Below, piece by piece: positions 45,001 to 51,834 of a stretch of 64,000 nucleotides of DNA; within the stretch, counting starts at the first letter, position 1; each line of letters begins with the position of its first letter. The position numbers and the translations under genes are program-made. This stretch comes from Polyangium mundeleinium. GTDB taxonomy: Bacteria > Myxococcota_A > Polyangia > Polyangiales > Polyangiaceae. The notes beneath the pieces were generated by a model. That model searched no databases, was not told the origin of the DNA, and saw only the letters and a list, made by a program, of their open reading frames with translations. The stretch spans positions 8,526,501 through 8,590,500 of the forward strand of contig NZ_JAQNDO010000001.1 in assembly GCF_028369105.1 (NCBI RefSeq), read 5' to 3'.

Positions 45001-45093
45001 TTCCGCGCATGAAGCCGCGTGAAACGCCGCGAGGCTGAGCCAGGCGGAGGAAACCAGGAGGCCCATCGTGGTGCGGAAGGGTCGACTCGGCAT
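42073..45093 (-). CDS. Large Cys-repeat and Gly-rich surface lipoprotein
   Basis: 1006 residues. The signal peptide ends in a lipobox-like A-A-S-C. A Gly-rich linker (G-G-V-G-G repeats, about residues 35-130) and a beta domain (to about 275) follow. Next come roughly five 52-residue Cys-rich repeats (core G-C-E-T-N, H-C-G-x-C-N, C-D-L-A-N-A-A-E-S-C, G-x-C). Then there is a right-handed beta-helix start (V-A-K-T-G-N-D-L-N-P-G-T-R-E-S-P), and finally about 350 residues dominated by G-G-x-G-G. This modular style is typical of myxobacterial cell-surface or slime-associated proteins. Neighbouring repeats are nearly identical at DNA level. Confidence 0.82.
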   Translation of the reverse strand: MPSRPFRTTMGLLVSSAWLSLAAFHAASCAEGGEVGTSGTAGASGSPSGSGGGGGDAGGGGTGGNGGAAGTGGVGGVGGSGGVGGVGGNAGMGGAGGIGGAGGRGGTGGVGGVGGEGGAGGMGGAGGGPVAGLELCVLNDAGPEGACASPEELSYGLVPPGTTRMRLFRVDNTSNATASFQTVSVASPDFSVAVVRFVPDAPNPPIRVPVTLPFDRPPGTALHFEVTYTSPGLAEPLDPLHVEVTATIGGNPASDVIVPIVGTAEGCPQGQAVCDADPTNGCDTDIMTSAGHCGACDNACSLPNTNAVCVSGSCKPGACTTGFADCNDVAGDGCETDVTSNVLHCGGCNYACELANATEACMGGACVPAACTAPFGNCDQVPSNGCETNLQTTLAHCGACNAACDLANAAESCVSGSCTLGACDSGFGNCDGVAATGCETNLQTTLAHCGGCNALCDLANAAESCVSGACTLGVCAMGFGNCDGVAATGCETNHLNDAANCGGCNNNCGMLIPNAQSTCSSGMCQLVACQPGYVDVDGSPQNGCECQFVGADLPDDTFADTNCDGIDGDASAAVFVAKTGNDLNPGTRESPMATISAGISRAVVLGKKQVYVSQGLYDGRITLANGVSLYGGYSAQNAWARSAAYVATIQSSGVVNGRVGAVEGKDLVTAMTVDRMTIQTLDTNAAGISNYAMYCNNCPSLVLKNSSLSAGAAGPGAAGAAGTVGGTGGNGAAGGPGACDSNTTAAGGSGGSSVCSRTGGLGGKGGYAAVGGSGLSGIGGTAGGIGGSAGNTGTDGAGGQPGAAGTNGGNGAAGNGGSTATLFWVGNAGVTGVTGVHGNGAGGGGGGGGQTGAFVINGTGNGGGGGGAGGCGGTGGVGGGAGGGSFGLFVLNSNGMSLSGNTIRSAKGGNGGNGGAGAAGGAGGSGGTGAATCTAEVGQGGNGGTGGKGGNGGHGGGGAGGPSFAVYRVGSPLVSVTGNTLTPGTGGTGGTSSGNAGVAGSSGQLF
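43615..44240 (-). repeat. 156-bp tandem repeats coding for Cys-rich 52-residue units
   Basis: The segment GTTCGTCTCGCAGCCG (plus-strand reading) recurs at 43615, 43771 and 43927, an exact 156-base period, with more diverged copies to about 44240. Copies at 43615 and 43771 share long identical stretches, indicating recent duplication or gene conversion. Confidence 0.85.
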
Positions 45094-45209
45094 GTCAAAC
45101 CATCAAACACGAATTTGGCCCTTTGTCCACGAAGCAACCTGCTCAGAAATTGCGGTCACCTTCTTTTCGTCCGATGCTGCGATACCTCTGTCGCAGGCGC
45201 GTCCCCGTG

Positions 45210-45226
45210 CGTTGCAAATTGCAACG
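45210..45226. promoter_or_regulatory. Perfect 17-bp palindrome (operator candidate 1)
   Basis: CGTTGCAAATTGCAACG: eight-base arms around one base, in the divergent region between the surface lipoprotein and the Ser/Thr kinase genes. Confidence 0.65.
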
Positions 45227-45250
45227 GTTCGTCCGCGGACACTTCGGGGG

Positions 45251-45268
45251 GTGTCGGATTTCCGACAC
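45251..45268. promoter_or_regulatory. Perfect 18-bp palindrome (operator candidate 2)
   Basis: GTGTCGGATTTCCGACAC: eight-base arms around TT, 25 bases from the first palindrome and 73 bases upstream of the kinase ATG. Its sequence differs from palindrome 1, so two different regulators may act here. Confidence 0.65.
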
Positions 45269-45340
45269 GTCCCTCCATCGGCGCACACACGACGACCTTG
45301 TTTCGGTCGCAAACGAGCCGTGATAGCGTCTGTCGTCAGT

Positions 45341-46702
45341 ATGATGGTGGCGCCGCCGCCCGGGACCATCCTGCTGGGCAAGTACCGCGTCGAGCAAGAG
45401 CTCGGCTGCGGCGGGATGGGTGTGGTCCTCGAAGCGACGCACCTCGCGCTCGGCCAGACCGTCGCCATCAAGCTTTTGAACCCGGAGCTCGCGCTCTCGT
45501 CGGACGTCGTGACGCGGTTTCTCCGCGAAGCGCGCATCGCCGCGACGTTGCCCTCCGAGCACATCGCGCGCGTGAGCGACGTCGGGCAGACCGAGACGGG
45601 CGCGCCGTACCTCGTGATGGAGCGGCTCTACGGGCACGACCTCGAAGCCGAGCTCACGCGGCGCGGCAAGCTCCCCGTCGCCGAGGCCGTCGACCTCGCG
45701 CTCGAGGCCTGCGAGGGCATCGCGGCGGCCCACGCGCAGGGCCTCGTGCACCGGGATCTCAAGCCGGCGAACCTCTTCCTTGCCGAGCGCCCGCTCCGCC
45801 CGCGCGTGCTCAAGGTGCTCGACTTCGGCCTCTCGAAAGAAGCGCCGGGGCACAGCGCCTCCATCACCGGGACCGACGCCGTCTTCGGCACCCCGCAGTA
45901 CATGTCCCCCGAGCAGATCCAGTCGACGAAGAACGTCGACGCACGCAGCGATCAGCACGCGCTCGGCATGATCCTGTACGAGATGCTCGCGGGCGCGCCG
46001 CCCTACGCGGCCGAGAGCATCACCCAGCTCATCGTCGTCATCGCCACGCAGCCACCGCCGCGCGTGCGCGAAAAACGCCCCGATGTCCCCGCGCGGCTCG
46101 AAGAGGCGATCCTGCGCGCCCTGGCGAAGCGGCCGCACGAGCGGTTCCCGGACCTCGGCGCGTTCGCGGAGGCGATCGCGCCCTTCGGCGGCCCCGAGGC
46201 TCGCACCCGGGCCACGCGCATCGGTCAGGCGCTCGTGGGCACGGCGAGCTTCGAGACGACCTCGCCCGGCCGGCCCTCGCGCGTACCGACGGACCAGGCG
46301 ATCACGCTCCCGCGCGCGCCCGCGCACACACATCCAGGCTTCACGAGCTCCGTCGACCTGGGCGACGCCCGAGGCCGAAAAAAACGCGCGGCGCTCTTCG
46401 CGACCGGGGGCCTCGTCGCGACCGCGCTGGTCGTCTCGCTCGTCGTCGTCACGCAACACGCAGCGACGCCCGAGGCCACGACGACGCCGCCCGAGGCCAC
46501 GCCCGCGGCGCGCGCGCCCGATCCGACGACGCCGCCGCCTCCGCAGGTCACGGTCGCGGCGCCGCTCCCCTCCGCGACGTCGTCCACGGCCACGAGCACG
46601 ACCCCGGCGAAGACCACGAAGGCGCCGACGACGACCAAGACTTCGAAGCAAACGCAAACAATCAAGCAAACGGTGGGGATTTTCGGTGGCAAGCGCAAAT
46701 AA
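45341..46702 (+). CDS. Eukaryote-like Ser/Thr protein kinase with transmembrane anchor
   Basis: 453 residues from ATG 45341; a longer frame to 45068 crosses both palindromes and is unlikely. The kinase domain occupies residues 15-275. It shows the glycine loop G-C-G-G-M-G-V-V, VAIK Lys, catalytic H-R-D-L-K-P-A-N, D-F-G, and G-T-P-Q-Y-M-S-P-E at the activation segment end. A linker, one transmembrane helix (A-L-F-A-T-G-G-L-V-A-T-A-L-V-V-S-L-V-V-V) and a Thr/Pro-rich extracytoplasmic tail follow, with no PASTA domains. The next gene, a secreted TPR-like protein, overlaps its end by 17 bases. Confidence 0.92.
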   Translation: MMVAPPPGTILLGKYRVEQELGCGGMGVVLEATHLALGQTVAIKLLNPELALSSDVVTRFLREARIAATLPSEHIARVSDVGQTETGAPYLVMERLYGHDLEAELTRRGKLPVAEAVDLALEACEGIAAAHAQGLVHRDLKPANLFLAERPLRPRVLKVLDFGLSKEAPGHSASITGTDAVFGTPQYMSPEQIQSTKNVDARSDQHALGMILYEMLAGAPPYAAESITQLIVVIATQPPPRVREKRPDVPARLEEAILRALAKRPHERFPDLGAFAEAIAPFGGPEARTRATRIGQALVGTASFETTSPGRPSRVPTDQAITLPRAPAHTHPGFTSSVDLGDARGRKKRAALFATGGLVATALVVSLVVVTQHAATPEATTTPPEATPAARAPDPTTPPPPQVTVAAPLPSATSSTATSTTPAKTTKAPTTTKTSKQTQTIKQTVGIFGGKRK

Positions 46703-47732
46703 GTTCGTCCTCGTCGCCGCGTCGCTTCTCGCCCTCGCGCCCGCCGCAGCCCGCGCGGACAACGAGCCCCCGCTCACGTCGCCCGCCGATCCCAGCGAGG
46801 CCGCGACGCTCGCCGAGACCCTCTTCCAGGACGGCAAGCGCCTGCTCGAACAGGGCGCGTTCGTCGAGGCCTGCACGAAGCTCGCGCAAAGCGACGCGCT
46901 CGATCCGGCGATCGGCACGCTCGGGCTGCTCGCGGCTTGCCACGAGCAGGAGGGCCGCACTGCCACCGCGTGGCGCGAGTATGGCGAGACGGCCCGACGC
47001 GCGGAGGCCGTGAACGACGAGCGCGGCGCGTTCGCCCGGCAGCGCGCGAGCGCGCTCGAACCGGAGCTGCCGCGCCTGCTCGTGCGGCTCCCGAAGGGCG
47101 CCGAGGGGGCCGCCGTCTTCCGCAATGGCGTGCGCCTCGCGCCGGACGAGCTCGGGGTCGCGCAGCCCATCGATCCGGGCACGTACGAGATCGTCGCGCG
47201 CCTCGCGGGCCGGCCCGAGTTCCGGGCCATGGTCACGGCGCAGGCGCGCAAGGTCGCCGAGGTCGAGATCCCCGGCTGGAATCGCCCCGCGTCGGTGGAG
47301 CCGGCGAAGAAAAATCCGGCACCATCGGATCCTGGGACCTCCAATCTTTTGACCTCCAAAGGACTTGGCCCGCGCAAAGTGGGCGCCATCGTGGCGGGCG
47401 GGGTGGGCTTCACCGGGCTCGCGGTCGCGGGGGCCTTCGCGCTTTCGGCCAGCAGCCGGAACGCCGCGTCGGTCTCGCTCCAGGAATCCTGCACGACGGC
47501 GGCCTCGTGCGAGCGCGGGCGCGAGCTCCGCGAGGACGCGCTCCGGTCGGCCACGGTGGCGAACATTGCCTTTGGCATTGGCGCCGCCAGCACGGTGACG
47601 GCGCTCGTACTCGCTTTGCTCCCCGAGCGCGCCGAGGCCCCCAAGCCCGCGCCGCTGACGGGTTTCCACTACGAAGTCGCGCCCTTCGCCAATCGGACCG
47701 GGGGCGGAGCGCTTCTCATCGGAAATTTCTAA
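46686..47732 (+). CDS. Exported TPR-like protein encoded with the Ser/Thr kinase
   Basis: 348 residues from GTG 46686, with GGGGA upstream. The signal peptide is F-V-L-V-A-A-S-L-L-A-L-A-P-A-A-A-R-A. A TPR-like helical block follows (L-F-Q-D-G-K-R-L-L-E-Q-G, then E-A-C-T-K-L-A-Q-S), then a PEGA-like beta segment (V-F-R-N-G-V-R-L-A-P-D-E). Two hydrophobic helices near the C-terminus (I-V-A-G-G-V-G-F-T-G-L-A-V-A-G-A-F-A-L and I-A-F-G-I-G-A-A-S-T-V-T-A-L-V) flank a small Cys pair. Kinase-plus-TPR pairs of this design are common in myxobacteria. The overlap with the kinase gene suggests a shared pathway. Confidence 0.8.
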   Translation: MASANKFVLVAASLLALAPAAARADNEPPLTSPADPSEAATLAETLFQDGKRLLEQGAFVEACTKLAQSDALDPAIGTLGLLAACHEQEGRTATAWREYGETARRAEAVNDERGAFARQRASALEPELPRLLVRLPKGAEGAAVFRNGVRLAPDELGVAQPIDPGTYEIVARLAGRPEFRAMVTAQARKVAEVEIPGWNRPASVEPAKKNPAPSDPGTSNLLTSKGLGPRKVGAIVAGGVGFTGLAVAGAFALSASSRNAASVSLQESCTTAASCERGRELREDALRSATVANIAFGIGAASTVTALVLALLPERAEAPKPAPLTGFHYEVAPFANRTGGGALLIGNF

Positions 47733-47789
47733 TCCGAGCGCTGCGAGTTGCCTTGCGGAGCGCAGGCTCGGCCAGGTAAACTACTGAAC

Positions 47790-48413
47790 ATGCGTTCCAT
47801 TCTCTTCATAGCATCGGGTTTGGGTTTGCTGGTGTCCATGACCGGCTGCGCCGATCTCCTCGGCATCGAGGCGTGGCAGGACCCGGCGAACGCGGACGGG
47901 AGCGGGAACAACGGCGCCGGGGCGAAGGGGGAGGGGGATTCCGGCGCGGGGGGCGAAGGCGGTGAGGGCGGCGAAGGGGCTGCCGAGCCGTGTAGCAATG
48001 GCGTGCAGGACGGGGACGAGGCGGACGTCGATTGCGGCGGCACTGCGTGCGGCGCGTGCCCCGACGGCGCCGCGTGCGCGAGCGACCAGGATTGCGTGAG
48101 CGTGTTCTGCTCGGTCCGACAGCTCTGCGCGCCGGTCGACGGGCGCATCACGTGCGGCGAGGAGGGCGAGCACGGCCCGAGCTGCGGCGACTGCATCAAG
48201 AACAGCGACGAGACCGACATCGATTGCGGCGGCGACGCCTGCAACCCGTGCCGGCAGGGAAAGGCGTGCCTGCAAGACGCCGATTGCCTCGGGGGCGTGT
48301 GCGTCGCGAACGTCTGCGCGCTCGGCGCGCCGGGCGTAGATTGCTACGCGAACGCCGATTGCGTGAGCGGGCAATGCCTCGGCGCGGATCTCCTGGGCGG
48401 CGCTTGCCAGTGA
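47790..48413 (+). CDS. Cys-rich lipoprotein with myxobacterial disulfide repeats
   Basis: 207 residues. The lipobox is S-M-T-G-C. A Gly/Ala/Glu-rich linker precedes two copies of a repeat with core N-G-V-Q-D-G-D-E-A-D-V-D-C-G-G and C-x-x-C-x-x-G-x-x-C, plus a third shorter C-x-x-x-A-D-C-V-S-G-Q-C end. Such repeats occur in many myxobacterial secreted proteins and probably form small disulfide-stabilised modules. Role unknown; it may be cotranscribed with the two genes upstream. Confidence 0.75.
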   Translation: MRSILFIASGLGLLVSMTGCADLLGIEAWQDPANADGSGNNGAGAKGEGDSGAGGEGGEGGEGAAEPCSNGVQDGDEADVDCGGTACGACPDGAACASDQDCVSVFCSVRQLCAPVDGRITCGEEGEHGPSCGDCIKNSDETDIDCGGDACNPCRQGKACLQDADCLGGVCVANVCALGAPGVDCYANADCVSGQCLGADLLGGACQ

Positions 48414-48416
48414 CGG

Positions 48417-50063
48417 CTAGCCCTCGCCGTACTCCTTGAGCTTCCTATAAAGGGTCGCCACGCCGATCCCGAGTTTCGCCGCAGCCTCCTTGCGGTTTCC
48501 TCCCTCGGCCGCGAGCATCGCGAGGATGTGCTCCCGCTCGACCTCGGCGAGCGGGCGCGGGGAAAACCCTGCTTCACGCGGAGCTGTTGCGGCTGCTGCG
48601 CCTCCGATCTCGGGCGGCAGATCGCCCCCCTCGATCGTAGGCCCTTCCGACAGGATCCGCGCCCGCTCCATCGCATTGACGAGCTCGCGCACGTTGCCCG
48701 GCCAGGCGTGCTCGTAGAGCGCGCGGCACGCTGATTTGCCGAGCTCCTTCGGCGCCTCCCCTTCCCGCGCCGCCGCCTCCGAGAGCTGTCGCCGCGCGAT
48801 CGGCAGGATGTCCTCCGGACGCTCGCGGAGCGGCGGGATTGCGATCTCCACGACCCGCAGCCGAAAATAGAGATCCTGCCGAAAGCGCCCCTGCGCCACG
48901 GCCGCCGCGAGATTTCGGTGCGTCGCCGCCACGATCCGCACGTCGATCGGGCGCGTCCGGTTCTCGCCCACCCGCCGCACCTCGCGCTCTTCGAGCACCC
49001 GGAGCAATTTCGCCTGCATCGCGAGCGGGATCTCGCCCACCTCGTCGAGGAACAACGTCCCGCCCCGCGCCGCTTCGAAGAGCCCCGCCCGCTCCGTCAC
49101 GGCCCCGCTGAACGCGCCTTTCGCGTGCCCGAAGAGCTCGCTCTCGAGCAGACTCTCCGGCACGGCCGCGCAGTTGATCGCCACCAGCGGCCCCGCCACG
49201 CGCGGCGACGCGTCGTGCACGAGCCGCGCGATCCTCTCCTTGCCCACCCCGCTCTCGCCGAGCAGAAGCACCGTCGCGTTTGTCCGGGCGACCCGCCGCG
49301 CCATCGCGACCACGCCCCGCATGGCCTCGCTCCGCGCCACGATCCCCGGCACCTCGGCATCGTCCTCGCCCGCCGAGAGCAGCCGCTCGGCGCGAAGCAG
49401 CCGCGTCTCGGCACGCCGCAGGGACCGCTGCACGTGCCGGAGCGAGGCGTCGAGGCAGTCTGTCTCGTAAAACGAGAGGTGCGGCACGATCGCCTCGCCC
49501 CACTCCTCGCGGCTCCGCCCGATCATCCGGCACACGGCGTCGCCCTTGCCGCGGCACGACTCCTCCAGCGCGAAGATCGGCCGACCATTGACGCGGCTCA
49601 GGTATCCGCTCGCGAATCCCGCGAGCGTCCAGCACACCGGCTCCGTCGCTTGCCCGAGGTGCAGGAGGTGCTGCTCCGCCTCGTACGAGTCATTCCATAT
49701 CGCGTCGGCGAACGGCTCGGGCCCCGGGCGCCCGTCGGGCTCGACCGGCTCGAACGTCACGAGCCCCCACAGCCGATGCAGCCGCCCGCCCGCGATGCGC
49801 CATTCCCGCTCGTCCGCCCAGGGAATCCGCTCGCGCAGCGCCTCCGCCGTCCGCCAGCCGTGCCCGTACCCGAAGCGCGTCAACACCGCGCGCGCCGCGT
49901 GGTAGCCGAAGCTCTCGATGAGCTGCTTGCGCAAGAGTCCGAGCGCGACCGCGTCGAAGAGGAGCACGCGCTCGCCCGCGAAGCGCATCACCCCGCCCTT
50001 CGGGCCGAACGAGAACAGATCCGAGAGCCGCAGATCGGCGGCCCGCATGCCCTTGGTTTTCAT
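48417..50063 (-). CDS. Sigma-54-dependent activator of XylR/DmpR type (XylR_N-V4R-AAA-Fis)
   Basis: 548 residues from ATG 50063 ([12 protein letters not shown]); the longer frame to 50303 overlaps the pirin gene and is rejected. An N-terminal XylR_N domain and a V4R domain (W-N-D-S-Y-E-A-E, then C-R-G-K-G-D-A-V-C) form a small-molecule sensor, usually for aromatics. The AAA+ domain has Walker [16 protein letters not shown] (Walker B), R-fingers and a sigma-54 contact loop reading G-A-F-S-G-A instead of G-A-F-T-G-A. A Fis-type helix-turn-helix ends it ([19 protein letters not shown]). It is divergent from pirin. Confidence 0.9.
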   Translation of the reverse strand: MKTKGMRAADLRLSDLFSFGPKGGVMRFAGERVLLFDAVALGLLRKQLIESFGYHAARAVLTRFGYGHGWRTAEALRERIPWADEREWRIAGGRLHRLWGLVTFEPVEPDGRPGPEPFADAIWNDSYEAEQHLLHLGQATEPVCWTLAGFASGYLSRVNGRPIFALEESCRGKGDAVCRMIGRSREEWGEAIVPHLSFYETDCLDASLRHVQRSLRRAETRLLRAERLLSAGEDDAEVPGIVARSEAMRGVVAMARRVARTNATVLLLGESGVGKERIARLVHDASPRVAGPLVAINCAAVPESLLESELFGHAKGAFSGAVTERAGLFEAARGGTLFLDEVGEIPLAMQAKLLRVLEEREVRRVGENRTRPIDVRIVAATHRNLAAAVAQGRFRQDLYFRLRVVEIAIPPLRERPEDILPIARRQLSEAAAREGEAPKELGKSACRALYEHAWPGNVRELVNAMERARILSEGPTIEGGDLPPEIGGAAAATAPREAGFSPRPLAEVEREHILAMLAAEGGNRKEAAAKLGIGVATLYRKLKEYGEG

Positions 50064-50078
50064 TTCGAGAGCCCCGAG

Positions 50079-50095
50079 TCTATCATTTTGATAGA
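50079..50095. promoter_or_regulatory. Palindromic upstream activator site candidate
   Basis: TCTATCATTTTGATAGA: seven-base arms around TTT, between the sigma-54 activator and pirin. Its centre lies about 87 bases upstream of the predicted pirin start point, the usual distance for an enhancer site of such activators. Confidence 0.65.
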
Positions 50096-50147
50096 CGGAG
50101 GCAGCACGAACCTCGCGTTTCCCGCCGAAAAAGCGCCTACCCGAGCT

Positions 50148-50164
50148 TGGCCCGGCTCGTGCTT
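50148..50164 (+). promoter_or_regulatory. Sigma-54 type promoter of pirin-wrbA
   Basis: TGGCCCGGCTCGTGCTT gives GG at 50149-50150, exactly ten bases, then GC at 50161-50162. Six of the seven bases of the -24 box (TGGCACG) and four of the five of the -12 box match consensus. Predicted start near 50174, leaving a 47-base leader with AAGGAGA before the ATG. Confidence 0.5.
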
Positions 50165-50220
50165 GTCTGGAGGGCGAAAGGACAGCGCCCCGCACGAGGC
50201 CGGGGACCAAGGAGACCACG

Positions 50221-50919
50221 ATGATCAGGCTGCGACGCTCGGAAGACCGCGGACACGCGAACCACGGCTGGCTCGACTCGTACCACACGTTCTCGTTCGC
50301 CAACTATTACGATCCGGCGCACATGGGCTTCCGGTCGCTCCGGGTCATCAACGAGGACCGCGTGTCGCCGGCCCAGGGCTTCGGCACGCACCCGCACCGG
50401 GACATGGAGATCCTCTCGTACGTGCTCGAAGGCGCCCTCTCGCACAAGGACTCGATGGGCAACGGCTCGGTGATCCGGCCGGGCGACGTGCAGCGCATGA
50501 CCGCGGGCACGGGCGTCACGCACAGCGAGTTCAACGGATCGCGCAAGGATGGCGTGCATTTCCTGCAGATCTGGATCGCGCCCGAGGAGCGCGGGATCAC
50601 GCCGGGGTACGAGCAGAAGAACTTCTCGGAAGAGGACAAACAGGGCCGGCTCCGCCTCATCGCCTCGCGGGACGGCCGCGACGGCAGCGTCACGATTCAC
50701 CAGGACGCGAGCGTGTATGCAGGGCTCCTGGCCGATGGCGAAGAGACGCGCCACGCGCTCGCCGACGGCAGGCACGCCTACGTGCACGTCGCGAAGGGCG
50801 AAGTGAAGCTCGGCGAAACCGTGCTCCACGCGGGCGACGGCGCGGCCATCAGCGGCGAAAAGGAGCTCGTCTTCAGCGGCCACGGAAAAGGAGAGGTGCT
50901 GCTCTTCGATCTTGCGTGA
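50221..50919 (+). CDS. Pirin-family cupin protein (YhhW/quercetinase-like)
   Basis: 232 residues, the usual pirin length, with AAGGAGA ahead of the ATG. The N-terminal cupin carries the metal ligands H-P-H-R-D-M-E and T-H-S-E-F-N. The family signature [15 protein letters not shown] and the [11 protein letters not shown] block are complete. Bacterial pirins bind Fe or Ni; some have quercetin 2,3-dioxygenase activity and respond to electrophile or quinone stress. With wrbA downstream and an aromatic-sensing activator upstream, a quinone/aromatic response is the likely role. Confidence 0.9.
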   Translation: MIRLRRSEDRGHANHGWLDSYHTFSFANYYDPAHMGFRSLRVINEDRVSPAQGFGTHPHRDMEILSYVLEGALSHKDSMGNGSVIRPGDVQRMTAGTGVTHSEFNGSRKDGVHFLQIWIAPEERGITPGYEQKNFSEEDKQGRLRLIASRDGRDGSVTIHQDASVYAGLLADGEETRHALADGRHAYVHVAKGEVKLGETVLHAGDGAAISGEKELVFSGHGKGEVLLFDLA

Positions 50920-50943
50920 TAGCGTACGCGCCCTCCTCCGCGC

Positions 50944-50977
50944 GGGGGCTCCGCTCGGACACGCCGAGCGAGCCCCC
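50944..50977 (+). terminator. Strong GC hairpin between pirin and wrbA
   Basis: GGGGGCTC-C-GCTCGG pairs with CCGAGCGAGCCCCC over 14 base pairs with one bulged C and a five-base loop. No T run follows, so it may be an attenuator or RNA-stability element rather than a complete terminator. Confidence 0.55.
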
Positions 50978-51019
50978 GCCCCCTCATCTTCCGATCTTGG
51001 ACGGAGCTAGACAGCCACC

Positions 51020-51610
51020 ATGCCCAACGTAGCGATCATCTATTATTCGTCGACCGGGACCAACCACGCCATGGCGCAGGCCGTGGGCAAGGGCGCGAGC
51101 GCGGCGGGGGCCGAGGTGCGCCTCCGCCTCGTCGCCGAGACCGCGCCGGACGCGGCCATCGATCGGAACCCTGCGTGGCGCGCGTTCCTCGACAAAACGA
51201 AGGACGAGCCGAAGGCCTCGCTCGAGGACCTCGACTGGGCCGACGCCGTCGTCATTGGCACGCCCACGCGCTTCGGCAACGTGGCGGCGCAGATGAAGTC
51301 GTTCATCGACACGGCGGGCGGGCTCTGGTTCCAGGGCAAACTCGCGAACAAGGTGTATTCGGGGTTCACCTCGGCGCAGAACGCGAATGGTGGCCAGGAG
51401 TCGACGCTGCTCGCGCTTTACAACACGTTCTACCACTGGGGCGGCGTCATCGTGACGCCGGGCTACACCGACCCGCTCGTGTTCTCGTCCGGCGGCAACC
51501 CCTACGGCCCCTCCGTCACGGCGAACGGCGCGCCCACCGAGCACGACATCGCGCACGCGACGTACCTCGGCAAGCGCGTCGCCGAAATGGCGAAGAAGAT
51601 CCGCGGCTGA
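51020..51610 (+). CDS. wrbA: NAD(P)H:quinone oxidoreductase, WrbA family
   Basis: 196 residues, matching WrbA. The flavodoxin-like FMN phosphate loop is Y-Y-S-S-T-G-T-N-H. The second FMN loop is G-T-P-T-R-F-G-N-V-A-A-Q-M-K-S-F-I-D-T, and the third contains S-G-G-N-P-Y-G. WrbA reduces quinones by two electrons and so avoids semiquinone redox cycling. It lies 100 bases after pirin with a hairpin between them, so the two are probably one operon with lowered wrbA read-through. Confidence 0.93.
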   Translation: MPNVAIIYYSSTGTNHAMAQAVGKGASAAGAEVRLRLVAETAPDAAIDRNPAWRAFLDKTKDEPKASLEDLDWADAVVIGTPTRFGNVAAQMKSFIDTAGGLWFQGKLANKVYSGFTSAQNANGGQESTLLALYNTFYHWGGVIVTPGYTDPLVFSSGGNPYGPSVTANGAPTEHDIAHATYLGKRVAEMAKKIRG

Positions 51611-51834
51611 CGACGCGCCGCTCCATGCTGCGCCGCAGCACGCACATCTGGCGTCCTTTTGCAGTGCGGCAATTGCTCCCCTTCCGACACTTCTTCGCAG
51701 CCGCAGCATCAAACGGACCTTCCGGTTCGAACGATGCTTGAAAACCCCACGGATCACCGATAGGCATGGACGACCCGCACTTGCTGCGGTCGCACAACCG
51801 GGGCTCCCCGGCGGGCGCTGCCCAGGAGGTTTCC

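Noticed and set aside
50064-50303. N-terminal extension of the XylR-type activator
   Set aside because: It would overlap the pirin gene and the regulatory palindrome; ATG 50063 gives the normal domain start.
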